Below are positions 1-15,000 of a stretch of 64,000 bases of DNA, one piece after another. The translations under genes were made by a program, and so were the position numbers. Positions within the stretch are counted from its first letter, which is position 1; each line of letters starts with the position of its first letter. The notes below the pieces were generated by a model. The model saw only the letters and a program-made list of their open reading frames with translations, was not told where the DNA came from and made no database searches. The DNA comes from Mytilus trossulus (taxonomy: Eukaryota > Mollusca > Bivalvia > Mytilida > Mytilidae), in contig NC_086378.1 in assembly GCF_036588685.1 (NCBI RefSeq), forward strand, positions 78,447,127-78,511,126, read 5' to 3'.

Positions 1-3000
1 TCTGACAGAATTACAGTCAAACCTGAGCTTACCGTCAACTTCTCAAAAAGCAGTAAATCATTCCAGTATTTGGTCCTCTCAAAAATTGTCATTGGGATCT
101 CACAAATTAGACATTCAAATATCTAATAAAATCTCAAAGCCTGCTTCAATCAAAACTTCTACTGAGGAAAATAAGAAACTGAAAAATGAATTGTTAAAAA
201 GGTCTTACTCAGTACCATTAGATATAAATTTACCAAAACAAAAGGGAACTGAAAATTTGGTGACAGATAATAGAGATACAAGCAGTTTACCTCAAAATGG
301 ATGTGTTTTACAGAGACTAAGGAAACATCCCTTTATGAATAGGTCTAAAAATCAAACATTGGTGCAGACACACCCACCAAATGAAAAAACAGAAATAGCA
401 TCAACTAGATTGTGCAGTGACAGTATAAGTGATTTGAAAACTTCAGAAACTAAGTTGAGTGATATCACTGGAAGTCATTTTGTGAAACCAAATCTTCAAT
501 ATTCTAAGTCTTATCAAGGTAGTGTTGATACAGTGAAAAGTACAGATGAATCAAAAGAAATTGGCAAATCTAAGAAGTCTGCGGCAGTAAGTCAAATACC
601 TGATGGAAAACAAACAAGAACAAAATCAAGTAGTTCTGAAATTTCTCCTTCAAAGAAAGAGATGTTACAGGAATTAAATAGAAAGCTATCTGAAACATCA
701 GATAAAATTTCAGCATTGAAAAGACAGTTATCATTCAAATCAAATGTAAGCAATCCTCAAAAAATTACAAATACCAAAAGGCTTGATATAGTTGTCAAAA
801 ATGGAGTAAAAACTGAAGTTAGCAAGGATCTCACAAAAAACACATCTGTCACTATTCAAAATCAGCAGAAAAATTCTGTTAACACAAACCCTACAAATAA
901 AATCATACATGATTTGTCAGGGTTAAATCCAGATTCTGTTTGTAGGAAAAGTGAATTGATAGATGCTGATAGATTTACCCAAAAGTCAAGGTATTCATTG
1001 CAGAAAAGTGTGCCTATAGAAACTCCAGTAACTTGTAATCCTTTGCCGTCAAAAACTGGTGGCAGAGAGTCTTTTGTGGAAAACATAAAGACTTCAAAAG
1101 TGCCTTTTAATTCAAAATATAAACTTAGGAAAAATGTGTCTGAAATTGCACCTTCCATTACGCCAAAACATAATAGGGTATTCATTGATTCAGAATACAG
1201 CTCAGGGAATGTTTTATCAGAGTTTTCCAGCTCAAGGAATGTTTTATCAGAGTCTTCCAGCTCAAGGAATGTTTTATCAGAGTCTTCCAGCTCAAGGAAT
1301 GTTTTATTGATGTCAACCAGGTCTCAAACAACAAATGTGATAAAATCTAAATACAAACTTCAAAAAGTTTGTTCTTCAATATCTTCTAGCAATGAATTAT
1401 CATCACCACACTGCAGTCAACCGTCAACGGGAGGAAATCAAAATCCTGTAGTTTTTAATTCAAAATTCAAATTAAGAAAACAAAATTCACAAGGAGAAAC
1501 AATAATTCATACTTTAACGAATAGCAACACACAAGTTGCATCCAACATCATAAAGTCCAAGTACAAATTGAGAAAGATTGGTCAAAATACCAGTCCAATA
1601 CTGAAATTAACAGCAAATAAAAAGAAACCAGTTTTCAAGTCTCAATTTATATTTAATGACATGTCCACTTGCACAAGTACTGTTGGAGTTGAAAGAAGTC
1701 AAGGGTATTCTGGATGGTATCATAAATCTTCAGGAAATTCATGGCGTCAAACAAGGAACAGGTTTTATGGATCCAGTTCACACAGAAGAAAGAAATTTCC
1801 AAGCAGGATTAGTTACCATGGGAATGGTTACCATGGCATTAGCAGGAGTAAATCTAAATATAACTACAATAATCAATGGATCCATTCTAAACCAAATAAG
1901 GGAAGGAACTGGACATCCAAATACAGATTGGGTAAGAACAAAATACATGGTAATCAGTTTAAATAAATAATTACTGTGAGTGAATGAGTGAGTAAGTCCC
2001 ATATTTTTTTTTTAAATATAAACAAGATAAAGGTCAACCTTGGCACCATAATAAAACCTTATATTTGCATTTAAGTTCAAAATGCATAATAAGTACTACT
2101 ATAGCTAGCAGATGGTGACCTGACAAGACAGTTGTTCATTTAATAGAGGGGACCTAATAGATGTAATAAGCATGTTATTGTTTGACTATAAAATCTATGG
2201 AAGAAATAAATATCACAGATGTTTTTATGGACTGCATGTATCATGTATATATGCACACATATCCTATTGTGACAACAAAATGTAACACAAAATGGTTTGT
2301 ATATAAGTCATGACAACTTGTTATTATCACCTAGAAATAGAGCAGTTGAGGAGAAAACATGATTATAGCTACAATATTCATGATATTCTTTGAAAGTGGA
2401 AAGAATCTTTTACATAGGATATAAATTTCCTAAAATATTACAGGTAAAATGATGAAAATTCTCACACCTTTTAACAACAATTACATTTATATTTTTCAGA
2501 CAGAAATATGTACAAGTACAGTCGTCAAGGAAATACAGCAAAAAGTCCATTATTGATAAATAAAAGATATGTGCTGAAACGGCTTCAAAGGACAACAAAA
2601 AGTCCTACAAATTACAAGAAAGTGTAGGTTTATTTGATTACTGTTATAATTTCTATTTTTCTATTAGCTTTTGACATAAATCTATTTGTTTTTATCTGCA
2701 TTCCCAAAATAACTTGGGTTGAAAACTTTGTCACAGTTTTCTTGTCCTCTATAGAAGGAATGATTTTATATATGATCAGGAGCTTGATAAAAAATTGAAT
2801 TGTAGCTTGTAAGCAGATTTTACATCAGCTGTGCAGACACTTCCTGTTTGTCGATAGTTTAATTTTTCAACATTCACCATACAGCATTTGACAATGAGAA
2901 ACCCCATATTGTATAGTTATTTAAATATAAGATGGCAGACATTTTGAAATATCTATGTTATATAATTCTGAGTGAAATATGCCATAAAGTGTAAATCTGG

Positions 3001-6000
3001 TTTTAAATATGAACATTTAAAAATTCACCAGCTCAAATGTATTTAATATCTGTCTTAAGTAACTATTGGTACAAACAGATAGAAGATTTTAAAATGAAAT
3101 TGACAAAGCAGTAAATCTTTTTTTTCCTTTCAGACATACTATCCAGAGCAGTAAAGATAACAACAAAATGGTTGTTATAAATGGAATGTTATATAAATCT
3201 AGTGGACATAGTCTGGTGAAGACAAATCAACAAAAGCCAAACAATAATCAAATTGTTGTTAAAAGTATGTAATATAAACAACACCTCTTCTGTTAAAATG
3301 ATCTAACCATTAACAAAAGAAAAAAAATGGTTTGTCTTAAAAAAAGCATTCAAATATAATATGAGTTAAATAAGTTATCAATTTGTCTTTTAAATTCATA
3401 ACTTGACTCAATAGAGAATGGATGATACATTTGAATGTTTGTGTGGAAGTGTTTCATAAAGAATTGGGAAAAAAAATATGTGGAAAAGCATCTGTAGAAT
3501 TTTAGCTCTTTTGTGTTAGCCTGAATAGTTATCAATTTTCCGGAAAAATTATCTTGACTGATCAGAAAAAAACAAAAACATAGGGCATTGAAGTTGAACA
3601 CAATATTCTGTACATCCTATGCATGAATATTCAAGAATTTATCAGTGAATTAAATACACAGATATTCCATTACAAAATGATGTGAATGTGAATAACCATA
3701 TTTGTCAAGAAAATTACAGGAATTGTGTAAAAAAAAATGCAAGATGCAAAGATCTAGTATCTGTACTTAAAAAATCAATGAAGTCATTGTTAGAGAAATG
3801 ATAAAAATTGGAGTTTTCTTCCTTTTCCGTAATGGTATTAAATTTAACCTGTAATGCCTTCTAATAATTAAAACAATGCAATGTTATGTTTAAAGTTCCC
3901 AAGGCCCAATAAGCTATACCATCCAGTGCTTACAGACTCTTTTGATTTTTAATATTATGTTGTTATTTTTAGAAATGAATACCTCAGCAATGAAGATAGT
4001 GAAAGTCAGAGGAATCAAATTCCAGATGGATACTTCAGGGAAAACCTTAAAAAGGATGGATTCAAGTCCTGTTAAATCTGGTATAATTAATGACACAATT
4101 GTATCTGAATATTTTAATCAAAAGACCACACCAAGCATAAAAACGAAAATCGTCGGAGAAAAAAAACACTTAACAAAGACAACAATGAACAATACACATG
4201 ACATATGGTCAAGATAGCTCAACATGGTACATGCACACAATGTAGCTTGGTTAAATCAGTTTTGAGTGCTCACAAACTGCCTCCTTTGCCTATTAAGGCA
4301 ATATTTAGTAAAAGTTAAAAACACAATTGAAATGAAATTTTGTACAGTCTAGATACCAAGACAATGACCACTTCTTTAATCAAGAAATCAGTAGATGGCA
4401 CTGGATTATGAAAGTAGGTTTAAAACTTACATATACACACTACTTTAAGAAGCTAGCTTATAAAACCACAGAAAGAAATCTAGGCCCATATCCAGACAAA
4501 ATATATAGGCTGATAAAATATCTAGACTTAAATTCCAAAAATATCTTTGCTTAATTAAGATAACTTATTTTACAGATAATCAAATCTCAAGACAAGCTTT
4601 CAAATCTTCTGTGAACAGAATTGATATAGGTGGAATGACTTATATACAGACGAAACCTGGAACATTGGAACAAGTTGGCTCTAACAAAGCCAAAGCAATT
4701 GCTAGGTAAATTGTCAGATCGTGCATAGCCTGCTTTATAACAATAAAATTGAGAATGGAAATGGGGAATGTGTCAAAGAGACAATAAACATAGCAAAAAG
4801 TTCTGATTTTCAACAAAGGAACAGGATTAGAGGGAGTTTGACTATTGCTCCAGTCATTCACAAATTTGTTTCATATCTAACAAAATATGATGAATAGTGT
4901 CAGTTACTTGCTAAGCTATATTTGTACTATGCACTGTTCATATCATCTTGCAGCTACATAATTATGTTGAATGCAAGTACTGGAGACCTCTAAATGAAAA
5001 AGTTGTTATGTTACTTTTGTTCTTGGGTAATCATGCTACAGATTACATAATACACTTGTGTATATTATATTGTTTCTTGTATATAGAAGCGTTGTTAGCT
5101 ATGCAATAATTTCAGAGACTATATTTTAATCTAGATATCTTTTGTAGCCGAATGAAACACAGAAGTATTCTCACTGCTACAGCAAAGTATAAGAAGGACA
5201 ATACAAAGAAGAAAGTAGCCAAGAAATACTGCATGTTCTTCAACAGATTTGGAAAGTGTGAAAGGGGAAGTAACTGTCCATATGTACATGATCCAGACAG
5301 AGTAGCTGTGTGCACAAGGTCGGTTTTAAAATAAGGGGAGACAACTGCTTACATGGTCAATGTAGGGTGGCGTGTATGCTGAGTTAGTATTAAGGGAAAA
5401 TGTTGGTCCACACATACATGATCAAAACACAGTGGCTTTGTTTTTGAATAAGTACAAAAAGGAGATCATAAAGGGGATTCAAGCAAGTGTGATTGTGTAT
5501 TTAATGAAGTATAAAGGGGAGATAATCATCCAAACATACATACATGATCCACAGATTTTACAAAGTGATTGTGTTGGTATAAGGTATTGTATGAAAGAGA
5601 CACAACTACTCATACATGATACATCATTGTGGAATAGAAAAACACACTAATAAATTGAATACAGATGTTATAGTTAAAAGTAATTATAGTTATTTGTCCT
5701 GTGTTATTAGGGTATAAATAACAGTCAATTTATATTTTTTCTATATTTAGATTCTTAAGAGGAACCTGTAAAGTTGATGATTGTCTGTTTTCTCATAAAG
5801 TGGCCAAGGAGAAGATGCCAACATGTTCTTATTTTCTGCGAGGAGTTTGTAACCGTGACGACTGTCCATATCTACATGTAAATGTCAGTAAAACAGCTAA
5901 AGTTTGCCAAGATTTTATCAAAGGATTTTGTCAGTTGGGAGAAAAGGTAAGATGAAAACCTGGCTTTATATATACTCAAGTAAATACAGTTTTGCAACAA

Positions 6001-9000
6001 GTTTTTGTAATATCATATTTTAAAAAACAACTTTATTTCTAAACATAACTTTAAATAAGTGATTGTCAAATGCTTCTGATTCAACCCCAAAAATCATTAA
6101 AAATTTATTACTCAACTTTGTAACTTTTGATTTATTTAAAGTATTTGAATTAAAATATATGATGCCAAACTTTTTTTACAGCATATAATAGAAAAAATAA
6201 CAATCTATCTATGTGTTCTTTATGCTAGATCAAATTCTTTATCATTATAGTGTAAAAAGAGACACATAACAACTTGTCCATCTTATTCAAAAACTGGTGT
6301 TTGTTCAGAAGTAAAGCCATGTAAATTAAAACATATCAAGAGGAAGCAAAGAAAAGTATCATTGGATGGTAAAGAAACTAGGTAAGTCATTGGAGCTAAA
6401 TTACCACATTGTATCAGGATTTCATTTTCCCTACATTTGTGTCAAAAGTAAACACTCAGGAAATTCTTACAATTTACTTTTATTCATTTATTTCTTATAC
6501 TGATATTGTGAGGATTTTTTTTTCAGTAAGGTTTGTCTGGACAAAGTATTGTTAGGGACAACAGAATAAAGATTAAAATTTGAGATAATGGTTGGCTTGG
6601 AAAATTTACCCAAGAGGACATTACTTTTAACTTTTAAAGTTGATTTTAAATCTCTCCAATTACTGGAATAATAATAAAAAAAGATTTACATTTTTAATTT
6701 TTTGGAATATAATGGAAAATAAAGGATATGATATGGACCATAATTTGCTATTGGGCTCGTTTCCTATAACTATAGAAAAGTGATAAAATTGTGAATTACT
6801 GTAAGAAAAGTTGTAACTACATCTAAAGATGCCATTATTTTTATCAACATACAAGTGTATGCTACTCTTCCCTAGAAAAAAAATTGAAAATAACAATTTT
6901 CAAAGATTATACAACCGTATTTTTGTGTCGTTTCTCGCGTTACTTTTTCGCTTCCGAAGTGCATAATGCTGACTGTTTTATAGATAATCGTCACTAGCAA
7001 ATTCGCAACTTTTGCTTTCAAATAATAAAGAACATCGACCAATAAGAATAGTGAGAAGAAAATGCCGAGAACTATAAGTATTTCTGTAGCAGGTGTAAGA
7101 ACACTGTCATTATTTTGGTTTCCCATTTCGTAATGCACATTTTAGATGGTTTAATCTGCTTTGTTGTAAAAGAATTCTTTGCAACAATATGCAAATATGA
7201 ACTCTCGCGAGATGTTCAAACAGGTAAATCAGAGATGATTTACATTCTTGTTTTGTTCTTCGTAATATTTAAGTTTGAAAATGACGTTATCATTATGGGT
7301 TACATTTCACACGAAACAGAAGTCCAATTATTTATTAAAATTGTTTTTGTCGTTAAGTTCTAATCATTTCCGGTCATACGTGAAACATGTGACTAACATG
7401 TGATCACGCCCTTACAGCTGGATATACAGAATACTTGGTCTAAACATTGTTTTTGTTTCCAACGGGATGTAAGCAAACATAATCTGTAGACTCGTTTCGT
7501 CTTGTTTAAAAAAGGAAAATACAATTTTCAAAGAGATTGCGCCGGGGGTCTATTATTTTTCCTATGTGCATAATGTTACATACGATCTTGTGTGAAAATA
7601 AATGCCCAATGACTTGACAAAATCGATTGCAGATTTGACCGACGTTTTAACACACTTCATTTCCCAATAACGATGTAAAGGGTCCTTGGAAAATTCAATC
7701 GAAATTACGTCTCTTATCATGGTGTCAATGTTCGTTGGATTGATTTAGCTTAGCAGTAAATATTACTGGATATTTTAGGTGAATAAAGATAATTTAATAA
7801 AAGAATACATGTTAATATACGTTACACTTGGAATGTACAAAGTTGGTATCTTTGTCACAATTTTTAATTATTTTTTTGGAAAATGACGCAGTCATTGTTC
7901 CATTACTGCCGACCTGAACTTTATTACATTTCTCTGCCTACCGCGCTTGGTTTCGTATTTACTATTTTCCATACAAACTGGAATCTGCTTGTGTTATCAT
8001 TATGCATGATCATTGTGTAGTAATCAGCCAGGAACCAGTTTACACTCGGTTTCATATTTACTATTTTACAAACTAACTGGTTTCTGCTTGTATTCCACTA
8101 CACTCGAACAAAGTGTTGTAGTTTGACGGGAACCAGTTTAGAATTTGTAAACTACAAAACGTAATCAGTTGTTGTTCATTCTGTTTTGGTGTTTCATACC
8201 GACTTATATGGTTTGAATAAGCTTAAGACCCTTCAAACATTAATGTGATAGGTATATTAAAGACTGTTTTACAAAAAGATTGAACTGTTTTACTTTCAAA
8301 GTCGTACTATAGTGATATCTGTCATGTACGGATTTCCACTCTCACCGGTTATTTTCTTCTTTTACACGTGCTTTTGAAACTTCCTGTTTAAACATCGCAA
8401 GTTTTAAAATTGTTTTTTAAGTGAATTAAACTTATTTTAACAATCATGAATCGTTCTAGAATCATTTTAAAGCAGTTTCTTCTTCTCTTTGATGATGGAA
8501 AATAGGTTTTCTCAAGAAAATACCGCAAACGATTGCAGAGGAATTGAAACATACAAGTCAAGTCGGCACCTGGTTAAATTGGCATCTAGTCAAATCGGCA
8601 CCTATTTGACGTCCATTTGGCATCCAATAATATTTGTTATAATATTTTCTATTCAATTAATTAATGACTGTTACCAAGTACAAAGTGAATATGTTGTTGT
8701 GTATATAGGTAAACAACGAAACAAAAGTGAATATGTTGTTGTGTATATAGATAAACAACGAAGCCCTTACCAATGCTGTTGTTTAACTATCAGACAATTA
8801 TTAAAATAAAATGGAAAACTATGAGTCTCTTTCAATAAATCAAACTTTCATGCCAAATAATTAGCAAATTTAAGGTGTTTTTTATCAGTAAAGTTTAAAC
8901 AGCATTAAACCAACAATCCTGTATAATGCTCAACTGGTTAAAATAATGCAGAAAAATATCCAATATCTCATGTATTAGTCCAAATAATTATGACGTCTGG

Positions 9001-12000
9001 CAAGGCTATTTTTTTTCTTTCTGGGACGCCTTCCAAAAACGTTCGTAGGAAGGCGTCCCAGAAAAAAATTAACATAGCCTTGCGGTCATTGGAAGGTGTT
9101 CCAGAATAAAATTAAAAAAGCCTTGCCAGACGTAATAATTATTTGGACTACTCATATATATACTTCATTAAAAATACACAAAAAAAGTCATTTAGTTGAG
9201 AAAAATAAATATATACAAAATGTACATGAACACCCAAAAATGTGAAAGTTAGTATTTAACTCTTTTTGCTTAAATACTGAAAAAAATTCTGGCAACCCCT
9301 TTCTTATTTTTACTCTTTTTGCTTAAAATACTGTTAAAAATATATATTTAACATGGGTGACGAATTGACTATATCAGGTGTCGATTTTAACCAGGTCCTG
9401 ATTTGTCCAGGTGCCAATTTAACTAGGTGCTGGTTTGACTAGAATTCTTTGACAAATGTTTGAAATTATCTGAGTTTCATTAGACCTTTGAAAACAGTAA
9501 CAAAAAGACTATTTACTTAATATTTTGTGGGAGAAGGGGGTTAAGACTATGTGGTATCAGGTCTGTTTGCGCCCAATACATTTTCGCACCCTACATGCTC
9601 GCACATTCACACCCAAGGTCCGTTCGCACTCTACTCATTCACGCCCAATTTTAATTCAAATTCAAGTTGAATAATTGGAAAATCATGGTTGTTGTTTTAA
9701 ATTGCTTTGGTGTAAATACTGAATGTATTTATAGCTTGGTATGAGTAAATCAAAGAGCTGAAAGCTCTGAGGAAAAATGACGCCACTGTCTCTAATATTG
9801 GGATATTTTTTATGCAAGTCTTGATTTTCACATACCGTAATTAATTTAACAATGCAACATGTCTTGTAAGCATATAATTGATATTCGTATATATGTGTGT
9901 GTGTGAAGTGACTGTTTTTTTTAAGACAAATGAATAGGTCAAGACTACCTGAATTGTACAAATAAATACCGTAGAAAGGCTTGTATATTTCTCACTGGTA
10001 CATTATTATAAGTCCCTTCTCTCAGAAAATTTTAATTAATTTTAAATAATCTTTTTGTTACTGTTATCAAAGGTCTAATGAAACTCAGGTAATTTAAAAA
10101 AATTATAGTCAAACCGGCACCTGGTTAAATTGGCACCTGGTCAAATCGACACCCTATATAGTCAATTTGTCACCCATGTTTAATAAATATATATTTTTAA
10201 CAGTATTTTAAGCAAAAAGAGTAAAAATAAGAAAGGGGTTGCCAGATTTGTTTTTAGTATTTAAGCAAAAAGAGTTAAGTACCTAAGGTAAGGATTGTCT
10301 GAAAATATTTACTTTCACATTTTTGGGGGTTCATGTACATTTTGTATATATTTATTTTTCTCAACTAAATGTGTATGTTCCAGACCGTATGAGTATTTGG
10401 ACCGTACGCGTGCAGTCTGGACCGTATGCGTACTTTTTCAAAATTATCTGATTAATATCATTAAGAAGTTGCTTAAGTTTATAAGTTACAAATGCATGTA
10501 AAGTTCATTTACAGCTCAACATAACTAAACTCTCAAATTAATATGTAAAAGTTCCAAGAGTAATTGGAATAAAAACTTAATTTTTTAACTAACACAAAAA
10601 ATCACACTTATTAAATCTGTTCATCATGTTAATATCTTGTATTTAGCTTGTCGATCAGTAATACATTAATTGAATTATGATCATAGAAATTTACATTATC
10701 GGAAGTTAACATGATGTGGAACTACAATTTTAGAATATTAGAAACTTTATGAAATAATGCAAATGCAAAGGAATAACATGAATGAACTGCAAACTTGTAA
10801 ATGTAAATAATTTATCATTAATTGTGGTAGTAAGAGTCACCATGGGAGAGAGTACCAAAATAGGATTCAGATATTCAATTAAACAAATATTTAAATTCAA
10901 TGTTCAATTATTCATTTAATCCATCTAAAAGTAATTGTAATGATAAAAATTTATAAAAACTAAAAAATAATAAATGGTTAGCTCATACTGGACCATACAT
11001 GTTTACTCATACGGTCCGACCATACAGGTATTGTCAGACTGTACGAGTATATGTATACCGTCCGGAACATACAGTCCAAATACTCATGGTCTGGAACATG
11101 TATTTTTAATTATATATATGAGGTATATTTAGGAATTAAAGGTATTGAATATTCATTTTTTATGCATTTTTTAACCAGTTGAGATGATTTTACAGGATTG
11201 TTGGTTTGATGTTGTTTAAACTTTCCTGAAAAAAACACCTAAAATTAGCTATTATTTGGCATGAAAGTTAGATTTATTGAAAGTGACTCATAGTTTTCCA
11301 TGTTATTTTTCTAATTGTTTCATTGTTAAGTAACAGCTTGGGTAAGGGCTTCGTTGTTTACCTTTATACACAACAACTTATCAACTATGTACTTTGTAAA
11401 AGTTATAAGTTGATTGAATAGAAAATATTATAACAAATATTATTGGATGCCAAATTGACTTCAAATAGGTGCCGATTTGACTATATGCCGATTTAACCAG
11501 GTGCCGATTTGAGTTGAACATTTCAAATCCTCTGCGATCGTTTGCGGTATTTTCTTGAGAAACCCTGTTTTCGATCATCAAACAGAAGTAGAAACTGTTT
11601 TAAAATGATTCTAGAATGCTTCATGATTGTTGAAATAAGTTAAAATCACTTAAAAAACAATTTTGAAACTTTGCGATGTTTTGAAAGGAAGTTTAAAACG
11701 CACGTGTAAAAGAAGAAATTAACTGGTGAAAGTCGAAATCCGTACATGACAGATATCACTATAATACGATTTTGAAAATAAAAAAGTTCCATCCTTTTGT
11801 AAAACAGTCTTTAATATACCTTTCACATTAAAGTTTGAAGGGTCTATATTTATACAAACCAATTTTAAGTCGGTATGAAACATCAAAACGGAATGAACAA
11901 TAACCGATTACGTTTTTTAGTTTACAAATTCTAAATGCATTGAAAAGAAAGGAGAAATTTGAAATGAAAGGTTTAGTTTTTATATTTATCACTTTTAATT

Positions 12001-15000
12001 TGATATTAAATAGAAATAACTTATTAATATGGACGAGTTAAAATAATTAGTTTGAAAAATCATGAGAGCGCCCTCTACAATATCAATAACAAAGATGGCG
12101 GAATGTAAACAAACAACCTCGCCGCGAATATTGAACTTGTTCTCTTATTTCTTGCTAATTGTACTATTTAGTGCGCATCCCCACTGGAAGGTCCAATTGT
12201 TGAGAATAAAAGCGCGGACTATACAAGACTTCCTATGGACAGGTCAACATTTTTGTTGTACTAAATAAAATAAAGTATGTAAACTGGTTACCGTCCGACT
12301 AACACACTTTGTTCTAGTGTAGCGGAATACAAGCAGATACCAGTTTAATTTGTAAAATAGTAAATATGAAACCAAGTGCGGTAGGCAGAGTCAATAATCG
12401 ACTTCCTGTTGTTCTGGTCAATAGTAATGGAAGAATGCCGCTGACGCGTCATTTTCCAAAAATTGAAGATATTAAAGGAAAAACACAAAAGATAATTGTT
12501 TTTAACAGCTTGGTCCCTTTGATCTGAAACAACGAAACAATAAATCATAGAAACCAAAATATAGCAATCCACTAATATAGCAAAAAATGATAAAATTTAT
12601 TCAACACACAGAAAAAAACATAGTCAGAATCTCACTTCATTTTGAAACAAGTCAATGAAACAAAGTTATAGCAATACACTTACCAAAACATGATTAAGAG
12701 TTATTCAACACAAAATAAAACGTTGACAAAATACCACTTTATTTAGAAAGGATTATTATTATTTTTAACAATATGCTATCCAAAACATGATTAAGATTTA
12801 TTCAACACAAAAAAAAAATGCTGTCTCACTTTATTTTGAGACACTGACAACAATTATACTTATAAGAAAGCACTTGCTTACAGAGTTATTAAACACAAAA
12901 CCATAAGATTGGGTGCGAACATGTAGGGTGTGAAAGTGAAAGGGGGTTAACATGAGTGGGCGCAAACGTGAATGGAAGCGAACGGACCCGAATTCAGACT
13001 ATGTACCAGTGAGAAATATACAAGCCTTTCTATGGTATTTATTTGTTCAATTCAGGTAGTCTTGACCTATTCATTTGTCTTAAAAAAACCAGCCAGTTGT
13101 CACCTTCACACACACACACATATATGAATAGCAATTATATGCTTAAGATACATGTTGCATTGTTAAACTAATTACAGTATGTGAAAATCAAGACTTGCAT
13201 AAAAACTATCCCAATATTAGAAACAGTGGCGTCATTTTTCTTCAGAGCTTTCAGCTCTTTGATTTTATTCATGTTCTGCAAACACTTATCAGAAACGCAA
13301 TAAACTTGTCAAAGGAAAAGTAAACTTTTACCATGCATGACTTGAAAGAAAGTACTTTATTGATTTTAGCCCACTAAAGTAGGTTAAAATGTGGAAACCA
13401 TGTAGATGGTGTACAGGTCACAAATAGCACATGGTGCCTATTTTAAAGATTCTAATTCCAGGTTAAAAGTTTTTTTCTTTACTGGATTTAAAGAATTTTA
13501 CATTACCAATGATTTGGAATAAATTGTATATAACTGGAATTTCAAAACCAAATATAAATACATTGTTTTGGCTAAAACATCGGGAAAGATCCGTTTGCGC
13601 CAAAAATACGTCCTTTTGCGCCACAACTTTTTTTCTCCAAGGCTACGTTTGCGCCACCTGTTTTAAAAATTACATGGTATCATTTGCGCCAAAAATAAAA
13701 TATACGATTGCGCCAATTTAAAGAAAAACGACTTCTATTTTCTTGTCTTTTGACATATCCCGTATTAAATCTTCAGCAAAGCAATCACCTACTTCATCTG
13801 GGTTCAGAAAAGCTAATAAAAAAATATGGTGTAACCACTTGCTAACATCACTGCCAACTTTTTTTATACTCTTTTGCTAGCCCAAGATTTTGTATTTTCC
13901 GACCCCATGTCGGGCCACGGTGAAAACGACATGCCTCAACTGATAATAATTTCTGGGGGAAACTCTTAAACGACAACGTGCATTCTCTCCTCAAAATTTA
14001 CATGCATAGATGTAAAATTCATTTGACGATTAAATCTTTCACAACATTCCTTAGGCAAAGAAACACTTTTCTATAACAGTCTCCTGATTTGGAAGACAAA
14101 AGGCAATATTAAAGTGGAATTTAATGTCCATTCCTGAATCCATGTATTGTATACAATTGCTGAAAGTCACCTTCCACCAACAACATAAAAAAATATTTAA
14201 TGAATAAAAATTTATAAGACAAAAATTATACTAAATGTATATATAAGTACGATCAATATGTGTTTAGGTAAATTGGCGCAAATGAGTTCCGAAAACTGGC
14301 GCAATTGATACATTTGAGAGAAAAAATATTGGCGCAAATGATACCCCTGAAAAACAGTAATTGGCGCAAAAGGAGTGCTGCCAAAACATCAAGATACAAC
14401 GATTATGGTATCCTGTATCAATGAAGAAAATATGCAAATTCCTGAATAAATTGTACTTATTGTTTTCAAAACAAGCACATATTTAGGAGTTTTTATAATA
14501 CTGTTACATTTAAGATGGATTTTAAGAAAAAGTATACTGTTCAGATCATTTTAAGCAGATTTTGCAATAAAATAAAACTAAAAAAAGGCTTTCGGTTTCT
14601 TATGGTTTCCTGTCGCGTTTAAAAAAAACTTTAATTTAACATTGAAAATAGATTTTAAATATTAACATGAAGCAAGTAACACTAGTAATGGTGTTCATTT
14701 ATGTCTTTTGAAATATATTGTGCAAAATAAAGAAAATAAAGATTGGTTTCCTGTTTTGTTTCCTGTCACGTAAACAGTGAATCAAAATGTATTAATTTTT
14801 TCTTGAAAAACTCAATTGTTCCATTAATACTATTCTAACATCAACACAACCCACAGAATAAAAGTTGAAATTTAGGAACTTATAAAAAAGGATACAAAAA
14901 GAAACCAAAGGCCGAATACCAAATTATGGTCCATATATCAATTCATGATACAAAATCAATATGTGCACATGAAATAGAAATAAAAAAAATAAACATTTCT

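Larger units (their letters stand above)
7860..12470. mobile_element. Large foldback (palindromic) element in ZC3H3 intron 8
   Basis: The left arm (about 7860-9535) is the inverted copy of the right arm (about 10030-12470), around a loop of about 0.5 kb. Matching landmarks: 7945-8000 with 12335-12400, 8137-8180 with 11895-11930, 8490-8660 with 11400-11570, 8840-8925 with 11190-11285, 9190-9520 with 10040-10370. Arms are diverged and each carries private insertions (8976-9150 on the left; 10376-11098 and about 11936-12270 on the right). Within the left arm a ~100-bp piece is duplicated in tandem (7945-8045 and 8048-8145). No transposase frame is present, so the element is non-autonomous or a relic. 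Confidence 0.75.

Noticed and set aside
86-88. Start of the ZC3H3 frame at base 86
   Set aside because: The codon is TTG and the frame is open upstream to the window edge, so the exon is truncated by the window.
8489-8809. 106-codon ORF in intron 8
   Set aside because: Falls in the foldback left arm and is made of the motif cluster and a local duplication; the right-arm counterpart is diverged and in reverse.
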